A stretch of DNA of 64,000 bases, taken from WRGA01 sp031553395. GTDB lineage: Bacteria > Bacteroidota > Bacteroidia > Bacteroidales > WRGA01. The notes beneath the pieces were generated by a model. It searched no databases, had not been told where the DNA came from, and saw only the letters and a list, made by a program, of their open reading frames with translations. Positions 33,270 through 43,519 of this stretch are shown one piece after another; position 1 is the first letter of the stretch, and every line of letters begins with the position of its first letter. The stretch lies in contig JAVBLR010000003.1 in NCBI GenBank assembly GCA_031553395.1, positions 62,001-126,000 of the forward strand, written 5' to 3'. The position numbers and the translations under genes were made by a program.

Positions 33270-35732
33270 TTATTTATTTACCGAAAAAATATATTCTTTT
33301 CCGGCTTCCGTATCCATTTCTACTACCGGAATATTGATTTGCTTATCCGTATTTAATTGAGCTAACGGTGAAATCAATGGCTTGCGAATTTGTTGAACTT
33401 CAAAAAATGGATTGTCAATTGTTTTGTCTGCTTTTTCCAACGACTTACCATCGCATTGTAAAGTAGCGGAAGTTCTTATCCGGAGCTTTCCTCCAATAGT
33501 GGATTTTATGATTAGTTTATCTATTTGATTATTTTTCCAAGACATTTCGACTATTTCAAAACCACCATGGCAACGAAGACCTTTAACAATTCCTGATTTC
33601 CATACATCGGGGAGAGCAGGCAATAAATGTATAGCGCCAGTATGACTTTGTACCAACATTTCGGCAATTCCGGCAGTACAACCAAAATTTCCATCAATCT
33701 GGAAAGGTGGATGTGCATCAAACAAGTTCGGATAAGTACCTCCGTTTTGTCCTCGTTCTTCAGTAGTTGGTTTTATCTGGTCTGTTATTAATTTATAAGC
33801 ATGATTACCATCCAGCAGGCGAGCCCAAAGACAAACTTTCCAACCCATCGACCAACCGGTAGAAGCATCTCCACGTTGAATCAGAGAATTTTTGGCTGCA
33901 TCAAACAACATAGGAGAATCGTATAAGGAAATCTGATAACCGGGATACAATCCCCACAGATGAGAAACATGACGGTGATGGTCGTTTGGATTATCCCAAT
34001 CTTCCATCCACTCCTGCAACTGACTGTATTGTCCGACTTGCATGGGAGCTAAACGAACTACCATATTCTGTAATTCTTTAACAAACGAATCGTCCATATT
34101 CAATGTTTTTGCAGCACGGATCGTATTGCTCATCAAATCGAATACCATCTGGTTATCCATTGTACAACCCGCAATGATTGAAGCATCTTGCTTTTTATTA
34201 ATTGCAGGAATATTTTCAGGAGAATACGAAGGTGCAACAACCATCCAACCGTTTTTTGGTTCCTGAACTAAGAAATCAAGGAAGAATTCACAAGCCCCTT
34301 TCATCAATGGATATACTTCGGAAAGATATTTCTGATCGCCTGAAAATAAATACCGATCCCACAAGTGCTGGCAAAACCATGCATTACAAGTTGGCCAAAC
34401 ACCATAACGAGGACCGTCAACAGCTCCAGTAGAACGCCAGATATCTGTATTGTGATGCAATGCCCAACCGCGGCAACCGTACATTTTTGCAGTTTCTTGT
34501 CCGGTAACAGCGACATCTTTTATCAGTTGCAGAAAAGGTTCGTGCATTTCCATCAGGTTGGTAACTTCGGCAGGCCAATAATTCATTTCTACATTGATAT
34601 CGGTAGTATATTTACCATCCCAAGGAGCACGTAACTGATAATTCCAAATTCCCTGAAGGTTGGCAGCCTGTCCTCCGGGTTGGGAAGAACAAATCAATAA
34701 ATAACGTCCGAATTGAAAATAAAGAGAGGCAAGTTGCGGGTCGAAGTTAGAAGCGAATTCTTTTACCCGCTGGTCTGTCGGTTTTTGTGCTTGAGCATTG
34801 GTGCCCAAATCCAACGATACCCGGTTAAAGGATTTTTGATAAAAGGCAGTATGTTCAGTTAATGCCTTGTCGTATTTCTTTTTTTCTGCATTTGCCATAA
34901 ATTGTTCGGCACGTTGCAGAGAATTTCCCGAAATATCTTTGTAATTAATATAATTCGTTCCAACAGAGATATAGATAGTTACAGTATTTGCATTATTAAC
35001 CGAAATGATGCTGTCGGAAGCAACTTCTTGTTTTCCGCCTTCATTTACAATTTTAACCAAACTTGTAAAATTCACTTTGCCTTTAATTCCTTCATGATCG
35101 TTGGCTGTAGCATCCAATCTCAACATTTTCTTATAAACCGATTTATCCGGTTCATTGTAAGGAGTCGTATATTTGGCATCAAATGAAATTTTTCCTTTTT
35201 GCGAAGCCGTTAATTTTATAATTACTAACTGGTCGGTAAAGGACGTAAATGCCTCGCGTTTATATTGAACACCATCGACAGTATACATAGTAGTTGCAAC
35301 AGCCTGTTGAATGTCCAAATCCCGGTAAAAATCCTGGTAATTTTCCTGTCCTTTGAAATCCAGACAAAGGCTTCCTACTGTTTGATAAGGCATTCCATTA
35401 GCAGTTGTCGAACAGATGGTTGTGCCGCAAAGCTTTTGGGCTTCGGCATATTTTCCATCGAAAATCAATTGACGTATTTCGTTCAATGCATCTTTTGCCA
35501 ACGGATTTGTGTTGTTGTAAGGACTTCCACCCCAGATGGTTTCCTCGTTCAGTTGGAACTGCTCATGAACAGGATCTCCGAATACCATTGCACCCAAACG
35601 CCCGTTTCCGAGAGGAAGAGATTCAACCCAAAGTTTGGCTGGTTGATTATACCAAAGCTTGAGGTTTTGTTCCTGTGAAAAAATAGAACTTGAAATAAAT
35701 AAGGCAATCAATAAAAAAATGTTGTGTCTCAT
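33270..35732 (-). CDS. GH95 family alpha-L-fucosidase / alpha-L-galactosidase
   Basis: This 820-residue protein has a signal peptide (IFLLIALFISSSIFSQ), a beta-sandwich N-terminal domain (LWYNQPAKLWVESLPLGNGRLGAMVFGDP) and an (alpha/alpha)6 barrel. Catalytic landmarks of GH95 are HHNTDIWR (the two Asn that act with the base), the acid Glu in APSYSPEN and PFQIDGNFG near the end. GH95 enzymes release terminal alpha-1,2-L-fucose or L-galactose. In a pectin locus the likely target is a side chain of rhamnogalacturonan or xyloglucan contaminants; the residue that sets fucose or galactose preference cannot be decided here. It lies downstream of the surface lipoprotein gene, after a terminator-like hairpin. 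Confidence 0.93.
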   Translation of the reverse strand: MRHNIFLLIALFISSSIFSQEQNLKLWYNQPAKLWVESLPLGNGRLGAMVFGDPVHEQFQLNEETIWGGSPYNNTNPLAKDALNEIRQLIFDGKYAEAQKLCGTTICSTTANGMPYQTVGSLCLDFKGQENYQDFYRDLDIQQAVATTMYTVDGVQYKREAFTSFTDQLVIIKLTASQKGKISFDAKYTTPYNEPDKSVYKKMLRLDATANDHEGIKGKVNFTSLVKIVNEGGKQEVASDSIISVNNANTVTIYISVGTNYINYKDISGNSLQRAEQFMANAEKKKYDKALTEHTAFYQKSFNRVSLDLGTNAQAQKPTDQRVKEFASNFDPQLASLYFQFGRYLLICSSQPGGQAANLQGIWNYQLRAPWDGKYTTDINVEMNYWPAEVTNLMEMHEPFLQLIKDVAVTGQETAKMYGCRGWALHHNTDIWRSTGAVDGPRYGVWPTCNAWFCQHLWDRYLFSGDQKYLSEVYPLMKGACEFFLDFLVQEPKNGWMVVAPSYSPENIPAINKKQDASIIAGCTMDNQMVFDLMSNTIRAAKTLNMDDSFVKELQNMVVRLAPMQVGQYSQLQEWMEDWDNPNDHHRHVSHLWGLYPGYQISLYDSPMLFDAAKNSLIQRGDASTGWSMGWKVCLWARLLDGNHAYKLITDQIKPTTEERGQNGGTYPNLFDAHPPFQIDGNFGCTAGIAEMLVQSHTGAIHLLPALPDVWKSGIVKGLRCHGGFEIVEMSWKNNQIDKLIIKSTIGGKLRIRTSATLQCDGKSLEKADKTIDNPFFEVQQIRKPLISPLAQLNTDKQINIPVVEMDTEAGKEYIFSVNK

Positions 35733-35771
35733 GTATTCTAATTTTTAAATTTAATAATCGAAATAGAATAA

Positions 35772-35808
35772 GAAAGCTTGCCGGGGTTATTTTGCCCGGT
35801 AAGCTTTC
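35772..35808 (-). terminator. Hairpin between the surface lipoprotein and GH95 genes
   Basis: Arms 35772-35785 and 35795-35808 (core GAAAGCTT, CCGGG) pair at 13 of 14 positions with a 9-base loop. In the minus-strand mRNA a T-rich run follows. Lying inside the PUL, it may lower expression of the hydrolase genes relative to susCD. Confidence 0.75.
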
Positions 35809-35836
35809 AATATTACAAACCTAAAAACAATCTTCG

Positions 35837-37453
35837 TTATTGCCAATATCTCGGATCTCCTACAGAACCTGTTCCGGCAAATCCGGCTCCCGGTTTAATA
35901 TGGAAATCGCCATTGTCAGGATCAACAAATAAGTTGTATGCTGTACCACTGTAATTCATAATATCTGTAAAAGCAGGTGCCCCTTCTTTAAAATCAGATG
36001 TTTTGTAAGAACTGCCAAAGGTAATAAGAAGTCCTGAATAATTACCCGCAGTTGATTTTGCCAAAGTTCCTCCGTTTGGACCTGAAAAGATACTTTTATT
36101 AACAGATACAGTCAATGGCAAATAATTCGTATCAAAACGCATTAATTGAGACAGTTTACTTGTGTTATTGAAGAAAGTACAATAGGATACATTGATTTCT
36201 TTTGTAACACAACGAACATCCATTAATTGTGTGCCTATCTCATGTAATGTACTGTTTGTAAGAATTAAGCTATCTAAAGTAAGTGTAGCGCTGGCTGCGG
36301 TATTGAAAACACCATAACCTCCAGTATTGTAGATATAGCAATTATTTACCTTAATCTTCTCTACAGTCATTGCTGCATTTTGCAAACGAACCACACAGTT
36401 ATAATCCTGAATCTTACAACCTTCGAAAACAATATTGCTAATCGGCTGATTCGTGTCAATAAACCGTTTGCTGGCATTATCAGACCCAATAAGGTTTATA
36501 TTCTCAAATTTTACTGTTGTAAGAGGAGCGGAAACAGCCAAATTATCTGTATTCAATATAGTTGAATATTGACTTGATAATCCGGTGAATGTAAGAGAAG
36601 TCATACCTGCAGGAACGGTAATGCTAGCTGCGTTGTATGTTTTACCGTATGCAAATGTTAATGTTACAGCAGATTGTCCTCCTCCATAAAGCGATGCCAA
36701 TACAGTACTTAAATCATCCGCATCTTGCACCTCGTAAACGAAACTTCCTGCAGTTCCTTTGGTAGAGAACCCTTTCAGACCTCGTTTAATGTCTCCATAA
36801 TAGAGTGTCGCGGTATAAGAAGTACCTTGGTCTAATCCAGTAAATGTTTTACTTCCCAATGCAATTTCATCTGGTGTCAAACTGCCATCTCCTACTTGTT
36901 CTCCAGTTACATTATTTATCAATTCCAACTTATCGAGCTCATTGGTTGGTGTCCAATATAAAATGGCTTGAGTTAACTCGGTGTACATTTCAGGTAAAAA
37001 TAAATTTTCTTCCGGAGTAACGAATGCAAACATTACATATTCCGAAGGAGGCGTTCCATCGGCACTCATAACTCGCATTCTTACAGAAACTGTCGTATCT
37101 CTGGGCATATCTCCGAAAATTGGCCTGAAAAGTGTTCTTGTTGCCGGATTTCCTGTTGAATAAGCAGTTAATGTATCAGCCAGTAATTCAACAGTGCTAA
37201 ATATATTGTTAAACTCCAGACTGTCTGTACTGAATTCAAAAACATATGAAGATGCCCTTGGCATCTTGGAAAATTCGATTTGAATATCTGTCGGATTTAC
37301 AACAACCGATCTAAAAATCAAAGACCGGAACATTTGGGAATCATCCGGATTTACCGGCCAGTCATTTGAATCATCATTGCAAGATATGAAACTTGTAGCC
37401 AGCAGGCATAATAAGCATCCTATCATGTATTTTATTTTAGCTGTATATTTCAT
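35837..37453 (-). CDS. PUL surface lipoprotein (DUF5123/DUF4957 type)
   Basis: This 538-residue lipoprotein has a signal ending SFISC (Cys25). An N-terminal region has fibronectin-III-like strands (VVVNPTDIQIEFSKMPRASSYVFEFS and ELTQAILYWTPTNELDKLELINN). A C-terminal beta-helix (about residues 300-538) resembles the DUF4957/DUF5123 pairs found in pectin PULs: LTFTGLSSQYSTILNTDN, FENINLIGSDNASKRF and FVDPDNGDFHIKPGAGFAGTGSVGDPRY. Catalytic residues of pectate lyases are not evident, so it is more likely a glycan-binding surface protein of SusE/F type. It lies 138 bases downstream of susD, with a heptad hairpin between. The family assignment is from recognition. Confidence 0.82.
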   Translation of the reverse strand: MKYTAKIKYMIGCLLCLLATSFISCNDDSNDWPVNPDDSQMFRSLIFRSVVVNPTDIQIEFSKMPRASSYVFEFSTDSLEFNNIFSTVELLADTLTAYSTGNPATRTLFRPIFGDMPRDTTVSVRMRVMSADGTPPSEYVMFAFVTPEENLFLPEMYTELTQAILYWTPTNELDKLELINNVTGEQVGDGSLTPDEIALGSKTFTGLDQGTSYTATLYYGDIKRGLKGFSTKGTAGSFVYEVQDADDLSTVLASLYGGGQSAVTLTFAYGKTYNAASITVPAGMTSLTFTGLSSQYSTILNTDNLAVSAPLTTVKFENINLIGSDNASKRFIDTNQPISNIVFEGCKIQDYNCVVRLQNAAMTVEKIKVNNCYIYNTGGYGVFNTAASATLTLDSLILTNSTLHEIGTQLMDVRCVTKEINVSYCTFFNNTSKLSQLMRFDTNYLPLTVSVNKSIFSGPNGGTLAKSTAGNYSGLLITFGSSYKTSDFKEGAPAFTDIMNYSGTAYNLFVDPDNGDFHIKPGAGFAGTGSVGDPRYWQ

Positions 37454-37501
37454 TATGTATAATTTTAATTAGTGTTGTATCAATTGTAAAATGACGCAAA
37501 A

Positions 37502-37584
37502 AGTAGTAAAGAGTAGTTAGAGGTAATTATTCAGAAAGTTTATCATTGAAATGATAGCTACTTCTAACTACTGCTTAATAACTA
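37502..37584. repeat. Period-7 TAG/CTA hairpin between susD and the lipoprotein gene
   Basis: The left side reads as heptads TAGTAAA, GAGTAGT, TAGAGGT, AATTATT from 37504. The right side reads CTTCTAA, CTACTGC, TTAATAA, CTACATT from 37561. A perfect 10-bp core pairs 37512-37521 with 37563-37572. Periodicity is looser than in other members. Confidence 0.65.
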
Positions 37585-37591
37585 CATTTGA

Positions 37592-39622
37592 TTAATAACC
37601 ATAAGAATTTTTAAGCATACTTCTCGAATCAGTAATATTCTTATTGTAAATAGAGAATGGATGACGGTTGTTGCAAACGCCGTTTCCTATCGGATAATCC
37701 TTCATCATGTCACTAATAACCGTAGCACTGTCCATCGAAGCAATCAATGCCGAGTAATCGTATGATACATTTAGTCCTGTACTTGCAATCAAAATTCGTG
37801 TAGTCCATGTTTTTGTGTTTGTACCTGACTTAGCTGCTTCACTCAACCATGTAGTTTTGTACCATCCTGAACCTGCGATACTTGCGCCCGGATCAGGTAC
37901 ATCTTCATAATAGTTTATACTTGCTCTGTCTACATATTCTTCGGGTGTAGCTGTATATTTATAGTAAACCGTAGTTGGAAAATAAGTAGACGGATATGTT
38001 TTTCCAAATATTTCCACACTTCTATTTCCATTAATCATGTTGCAGAGAGCCATTTTTTGTTCTTCTATTTTATCATTGAGTATCCCCCAACGTACCAGAT
38101 CGTATTTGCGCAATGCTTCTCCTCCGAATTCCCAAGCCCGTTCATTAACAATCGCTTTGAAAAAATCAGCATCATAATCAGTAACTTTAGGATTTCCCAA
38201 ACCGAAAGCTCTCTCCCGTACTCTTTCCAAGGCTTGTTTTGGCGTAATTCCTGCTGTTGTATTTGCTGTTGTTGGTCCATATAACTCATTTTGAGCTTCG
38301 GCAAACATCAAGAAAATATCCGAATAACGCATTACAATCCAGTTTATTCCTGTTGGAACACGACCGGATTTGGCAGCTTTGTGCGCGGCCTTATAAGCGT
38401 CGGTCATCCAGTATATTCTCCATTTGGCAAATTTCCAATCAGTAGGATTGCTATTGATTTTCTCTTTATTATCAGCAGAATAAGAAAAACAAGTTAATGT
38501 AACATCTCGACGTTTATCTTCCGGATCAAAAGAATAGAAGTAATAAGATGTTGAAACAACGTTTCCACCGCCTAAGGCAATAGCTCCGTATTTACTTCCG
38601 CCATCCAGGCGCATTCCAATCAAATTTCCTATATCTCCGTTTTGGGAAAGTCCGAATGCAACTTCAAATAAATTCTCATTTACAGCATTATTTTGTAATT
38701 GATTGACTGTTTTCCATAAATTTTCAAAATCATCCAAATGATGCGGATTGCTTGGATCTCCGATTATTTCGGCACATTTTTGAGCAGCTATTTCATAATA
38801 GTCTTTCCAATTTGTACATCTTCCTGTAAAATAACCGTTTACTTCAGGTATATTGGGATTTACTTCAGCCGTTGTTTCAGGAAATTGATTCCTGTCCCTG
38901 ATAGACCATCCCCCGGCAAATAATGCGGTACGGGCAATTAATCCTTTAACAAAACCTTTTGTAATCTTGTCGGCGCTTCCATACGATGTAGTACCAACAC
39001 TTCCTCCCAACCAGGGAACATATTGCTCAGCTTCAAGCAAATCCTGAATAATGTACTTATAAACGGTATCCCTATCAACTTTTCCTATAAAAACATTGCT
39101 CAAATCGCTATTGGAAGGTGCATCCTTATAAGGAATATCTCCAAAATGAGTTAATAATTCCAAATACGCCAAAGATCTTAATGCTAATGCTTCGCCTAAA
39201 TAGGCTTTCATTATTAAGGAGTCGCTTGTTTGCAATAACGGCGAATTTCGAACTCCGTCAATAGCTAATGCTGCATATTCAACCGTTTTATAGAGATTAT
39301 CCCACCTCAAGTTCTGGTTTTCGGCAGAAGCATAATAGTTGGAAGCTCCGGCATCCCTTGTTGGTGATTTGTAATTATCAGTACTAAGCCCTGCTATTTC
39401 AACATCTGAATTTGTAGGCCAGTTGGTGGAGATTTTTTGCCCATATACATATGTGTCGGTCAATGACGCATAGATGCCATTGATAGCAGCTTCTGCAAAA
39501 AAGGTTGTTTCAAAAACAGTCTCTTTCGTTAGTTTTGATTCGGCTTCGGTATCCAAGAAATCATCACAAGAAATGTTTACTAAAACAAGTGCTGCAATAA
39601 ATATATAAATTGTTTTTTTCAT
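37592..39622 (-). CDS. susD-like: SusD-like surface glycan-binding lipoprotein
   Basis: This 676-residue lipoprotein has a signal ending NISC and the SusD start CDDFLDTEAESKLTKETVFE. Helical SusD/RagB features follow: AEAAINGIYASLTDTY, LGEALALRSLAYLELLTHFGDIPY, and the C-terminal block RYSDIFLMFAEAQNELYG, ALERVRERAFG, VNERAWEFGGEALRKYDLVRWG. SusD forms the lid on the SusC channel and binds the substrate, here probably a pectic oligosaccharide. It lies 12 bases downstream of susC, so the two are co-transcribed. The assignment to the family is certain; the ligand is inferred. Confidence 0.96.
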   Translation of the reverse strand: MKKTIYIFIAALVLVNISCDDFLDTEAESKLTKETVFETTFFAEAAINGIYASLTDTYVYGQKISTNWPTNSDVEIAGLSTDNYKSPTRDAGASNYYASAENQNLRWDNLYKTVEYAALAIDGVRNSPLLQTSDSLIMKAYLGEALALRSLAYLELLTHFGDIPYKDAPSNSDLSNVFIGKVDRDTVYKYIIQDLLEAEQYVPWLGGSVGTTSYGSADKITKGFVKGLIARTALFAGGWSIRDRNQFPETTAEVNPNIPEVNGYFTGRCTNWKDYYEIAAQKCAEIIGDPSNPHHLDDFENLWKTVNQLQNNAVNENLFEVAFGLSQNGDIGNLIGMRLDGGSKYGAIALGGGNVVSTSYYFYSFDPEDKRRDVTLTCFSYSADNKEKINSNPTDWKFAKWRIYWMTDAYKAAHKAAKSGRVPTGINWIVMRYSDIFLMFAEAQNELYGPTTANTTAGITPKQALERVRERAFGLGNPKVTDYDADFFKAIVNERAWEFGGEALRKYDLVRWGILNDKIEEQKMALCNMINGNRSVEIFGKTYPSTYFPTTVYYKYTATPEEYVDRASINYYEDVPDPGASIAGSGWYKTTWLSEAAKSGTNTKTWTTRILIASTGLNVSYDYSALIASMDSATVISDMMKDYPIGNGVCNNRHPFSIYNKNITDSRSMLKNSYGY

Positions 39623-39634
39623 GTTTTATATTAT

Positions 39635-42600
39635 TTAAAAAGTTATATTAACCCCGGCAATAAAGGTGCGGGATTTGGGATAAGCTGAATAGTCAACACC
39701 CGGAGTAAGAGGAGTAGATCTTCTTGTATCTACTTCAGGGTCTTGTCCTGAATAATTAGTCCAGCAGTATAAATTATATCCTGTAAAATAAACCCTTAAA
39801 GATTCAATAAGTACTTTTTGTGAAATTGATTTCGGTAAGGTATATCCGACAGTCAAATTGTTTAACCTTAGGAAAGAGCCATCTTCAACCGCCCACGAAT
39901 GGAAAACGGTAGAGTTGATAATCGGATGCCAAATGGATGCATTTTGATTTAACTCTTGTAACCGTACAGGATCGGCATAAGCCCCGTAATAAATATTGTA
40001 CCCTGTTTCGGGGTCGATTGTTGTAAAGCGTTTACCTAAACCCATTTCCGTACTCATATTCTGATACCTTTTTGAACCGGAATATGTATTATAGTCGATT
40101 TTATTAGCATTGTAAATATCATTTCCGTATGACCAGTTGAAAAATGCAGAAGCATCAAATCCTTTGTAAGTAGCATTTAATCCAAAACCACCTGTGCTAA
40201 GTGGTTGCGCATTTCCGATAACTTTACGGTCGGCTTCCGTAATTTGTCCATCACCATCCAAGTCTTTTAATTTTAAATGTCCCGGGCCGAAATATGTATC
40301 TTTAGAAGTAGTAATCAATGTCGTTATGTCAGGAATCTTATTACCATCGGCATCAGTAGGATTAAGAACCCATTTGTTTGCTGAGGGATTCCATGTAAAA
40401 TCAGAAAACGAGTACATTTCATCTGTTACATAACCATACATTTGACCAACAGGGCCTCCTACTTCAACCAAATAATCATAAGCAGAGGTTGTTAATCCCC
40501 ATCCCGAAGAATAAGTTGCGTAATTACCTTCGGCACTTACAAATTTGTCAACTTTATTCCTATTCATTGATATATTAAAATTGGCTGATAGGGTAAAGTC
40601 TTTGGTGTCTACGATATAACCGTTCAATGTTAATTCCACACCTCTATTGGAAGTTTGTCCGACATTTTGGTATTGTTGCGTATAACCTGAATGAGCTGGC
40701 AATGGTACGGCCATAATCAAATCTTTGACTGTGTTTTTATAAATTTCGAGTGTACCTGAATAACGATTGTCCAATACGCCAAAATCAATTCCGAAGTTTG
40801 TAGCTATTGTTGTTTCCCATTTTAATCCAGCATTATATAACGTAGTGCTTGGTTTCAAAGCGCTGGCCGGTTCTTCACTAGGATAAGATAATTTGGTAGC
40901 TCCGGTTTCAAAGCCAAGTTCCTGTCTCCAGTAAGAGCCAACCCTGGCATTTCCTACACTACCATAACTGAAGCGTAATTTCAAATTAGAAAGCCAATCT
41001 TTTTGTGATTCCATAAAACTTTCTTCGGATAATCTCCATCCTGCGGCCATACCCGGGAAGAATCCCCATCGATTATCGGGAGAAAATACATTCGTTCCGT
41101 CTTCACGAGCAGTAAGGGTTAACAGATATTTATCCTTGAGTGTGTAATTGATACGTCCGAATACGGAAGATAATCTGGTCGGTTCACCTAATGTAGTATA
41201 AGTAGGAAGAGGGTCGCCATAATTCCACATAGCTAGAATTTGCTCGGCTGTCATGTTTGCCGGAAAATATTTGGATTGGATAACAGTTTGGTCATTATTC
41301 CTGTTGCTCATTTCTTGCCCCAATAAGAAAGTAAAACGGTGAATATCCTTTAGGGTATAATCATACGTTAGTGTATTATTGAAACTCCATTGGTCTTTTT
41401 CTTCATTTGTTTTCTTTGCAACAGGCTGGCCACCGTTTGCATTCGATTCTCCGGTACCTTTTGTCCAGATATTATCTGTATGATTTGTTATAAAAGAATA
41501 ACTTCCTTTTGTTGAAAAAGTCAATCCTTTTATAATTTTCCAGTTAATGCCCGCATTATATGTATTATTGAATTGATATTGTTTTTTGTATTCATTTTCA
41601 ATATCAAACAAAGGATTCTGCAATGTGCTTATTTTTTCAGGTGAAGTATCATCCTGTGTATCCTGAACATCTTCTGAAAATCCAGTCAATCCCGCTGTTG
41701 GAGTATATTTAACTCCATCTCTCAATTTTCTTCCGGAGGATATACTCGGTCCGGTAATTGTAGCATAAGATAAGCGGGTTGCAAAATCAAAATCAATTGT
41801 TTTACTGATTTTCGCATTTGTTTTCAAATTAATATTAGTCCTTTTAAAACCCGAATTAAGCATGATATAATCTTCATTAACCTGATTAAGGCTCAGATTA
41901 TATTTGAGAGCATCGGAACCTCCACTTATACTTGCATTGTAGTTTGCTTGATTTCCGGTATTGCCGTATAATTCATTCTGCCAATCTGTTCCCGGATCCG
42001 ATTTGAATATATCCTTATCCTGCCAAAGTCCGTAATACGCATAATAGCTGGTACTTTCGACAGACGCTCCCGGATCCAGTTCCTTTTGCATGTATACATA
42101 CTCGTAGGGACTCATAACGGGTGTTAGGTTATATACCTTACTCATTCCCCAATACGCATTGAAATTAACGGTAATTTTTCCCGCTTTTCCACTTTTGGTT
42201 GTAACCACAATAACCCCGTTTGCACCTTGCGCTCCATAAATAGCAGTAGAAGCCGCATCTTTCAATACGTCGATAGATTGAATATCAGTTGGCGGAATAT
42301 CGTTGATTGAATTTACAATAAAACCGTCTACAATATACAAGGGTGAATTGTCTTGTGTAACAGAGCCGCCACCACGCACACGGATTTTGATTTCGGCATC
42401 AGGAGAACCTTCCGTTTTGGTAATATTTACTCCGGCAAGTCGCCCTGTCATTGCTTCTGATACAGAGGTTACAGGAATATCTTTCAATACTTTTTCACCA
42501 ATAGAAGAAACAGCTCCAGTAAGGTCCTTTTTTGCAACCGTTCCGTATCCGATAACAACAACTTCATCAAGATCCGATAACGAACTTTCCATTGTAATGT

Positions 42601-42889
42601 TAAGTACATCTCCTTTAATAGCAACCTCTTTGTCTTTCATTCCAACATAGGTAACTACAAGTGTTTTAGCTGAGGGCTCAACATTTATACTGAATTTTCC
42701 ATCAATATCCGTTGTTGTACCGGTTGTTGTACCTTTTACCATGATAGAAGCACCAATGATTGGGTCTCCGTTTGCTTCACTTATTATTCCCGTAACTGTT
42801 TTTTGTTGAGCAAATGTATTTATACAACAAAAAAACAAGAATGAGAATGTAAGAAGCAACTTCCATGTTTTCTTTTTAAGTTTCTGCAT
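39635..42889 (-). CDS. susC-like: SusC/RagA-type TonB-dependent outer-membrane transporter
   Basis: This 1084-residue protein has a signal peptide (LLLTFSFLFFCCINTFAQQ) and an N-terminal carboxypeptidase-regulatory-like domain (TVTGIISEANGDPIIGASIMVKGTTTGTTTDIDGKF). It then has the Ton-box-region phrase LDEVVVIGYGTVAKKDLTGAVSS, a plug domain (AMTGRLAGVNI, RVRGGGSV, PLYIVDGF, SIDVLKDAASTAIYGAQGANGVIVVTTK) and a 22-strand barrel ending RTFIAGVNITF. It imports oligosaccharides with SusD and TonB energy. No STN signalling domain is present, so control should come from the hybrid two-component regulator. It is the first gene of the minus-strand PUL operon, with an 819-bp upstream region carrying repeats. 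Confidence 0.97.
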   Translation of the reverse strand: MQKLKKKTWKLLLTFSFLFFCCINTFAQQKTVTGIISEANGDPIIGASIMVKGTTTGTTTDIDGKFSINVEPSAKTLVVTYVGMKDKEVAIKGDVLNITMESSLSDLDEVVVIGYGTVAKKDLTGAVSSIGEKVLKDIPVTSVSEAMTGRLAGVNITKTEGSPDAEIKIRVRGGGSVTQDNSPLYIVDGFIVNSINDIPPTDIQSIDVLKDAASTAIYGAQGANGVIVVTTKSGKAGKITVNFNAYWGMSKVYNLTPVMSPYEYVYMQKELDPGASVESTSYYAYYGLWQDKDIFKSDPGTDWQNELYGNTGNQANYNASISGGSDALKYNLSLNQVNEDYIMLNSGFKRTNINLKTNAKISKTIDFDFATRLSYATITGPSISSGRKLRDGVKYTPTAGLTGFSEDVQDTQDDTSPEKISTLQNPLFDIENEYKKQYQFNNTYNAGINWKIIKGLTFSTKGSYSFITNHTDNIWTKGTGESNANGGQPVAKKTNEEKDQWSFNNTLTYDYTLKDIHRFTFLLGQEMSNRNNDQTVIQSKYFPANMTAEQILAMWNYGDPLPTYTTLGEPTRLSSVFGRINYTLKDKYLLTLTAREDGTNVFSPDNRWGFFPGMAAGWRLSEESFMESQKDWLSNLKLRFSYGSVGNARVGSYWRQELGFETGATKLSYPSEEPASALKPSTTLYNAGLKWETTIATNFGIDFGVLDNRYSGTLEIYKNTVKDLIMAVPLPAHSGYTQQYQNVGQTSNRGVELTLNGYIVDTKDFTLSANFNISMNRNKVDKFVSAEGNYATYSSGWGLTTSAYDYLVEVGGPVGQMYGYVTDEMYSFSDFTWNPSANKWVLNPTDADGNKIPDITTLITTSKDTYFGPGHLKLKDLDGDGQITEADRKVIGNAQPLSTGGFGLNATYKGFDASAFFNWSYGNDIYNANKIDYNTYSGSKRYQNMSTEMGLGKRFTTIDPETGYNIYYGAYADPVRLQELNQNASIWHPIINSTVFHSWAVEDGSFLRLNNLTVGYTLPKSISQKVLIESLRVYFTGYNLYCWTNYSGQDPEVDTRRSTPLTPGVDYSAYPKSRTFIAGVNITF

Positions 42890-43307
42890 AATTGTTTTAG
42901 ATTTAATTGAGTTTTAGATTAGTATTTATTCGTAATTTGATAGGGTTTATATAAATTGTTTTTCACGATGAAAATTATGCATAGGATATTTGTTTTTCTT
43001 TATGATAAAAAATTAGCTTCTTTTGACATTTTGATATTTTATTATGCATATCTATTTTTAAATTGAACATTTTAAAATAGTTGAAAGTTTTCATAGTGCA
43101 TACTTTTAACAATTCTCGTATTTTAGGCTATTTTAGATAAAAAACATATAATAACACTTAGGGGCGTTAGCTATTTGTAAAAAACAGATGTATTTTTTTT
43201 ATTTACACAAATATTTAAAGATTAACTTTAATAAAAAGATTGAATGTTAAGCATTTGCAATGTTAATGCATTTAGAAAAAAAGGAGCAGGTTAATTTTGC
43301 TTTTTTC

Positions 43308-43375
43308 TCATAGACAAATTGACACTATGCTTATTTTATTTTACATTTTATAACATAATGTCAATTTATCTATGA
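43308..43375. promoter_or_regulatory. 22-bp dyad upstream of susC
   Basis: The arms 43308-43329 and 43354-43375 (starting TCATAGA, containing AAATTGACA) match at 20 of 22 positions with a 24-base loop. Both differences are C/T, so in the minus-strand (susC sense) RNA they become G-U pairs and the stem is uninterrupted. It is either a leader RNA structure or a symmetric binding site. Confidence 0.6.
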
Positions 43376-43519
43376 TAAAAAGGCAATTTGACATTCGTCA
43401 ATTCTGCGAAAAAGATTAATATTGCATTAAGAAACTGTATTGGATTTTGCAAATAATAATTGGAATGGAATTATTGTTAATAAAAAGTAGGATTTACTCA
43501 AAAAACAGTCGAAAGCATA

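Noticed and set aside
40194..42650. Plus-strand frames opposite susC
   Set aside because: Shadows of susC codon use; the susC frame is full-length and motif-supported.
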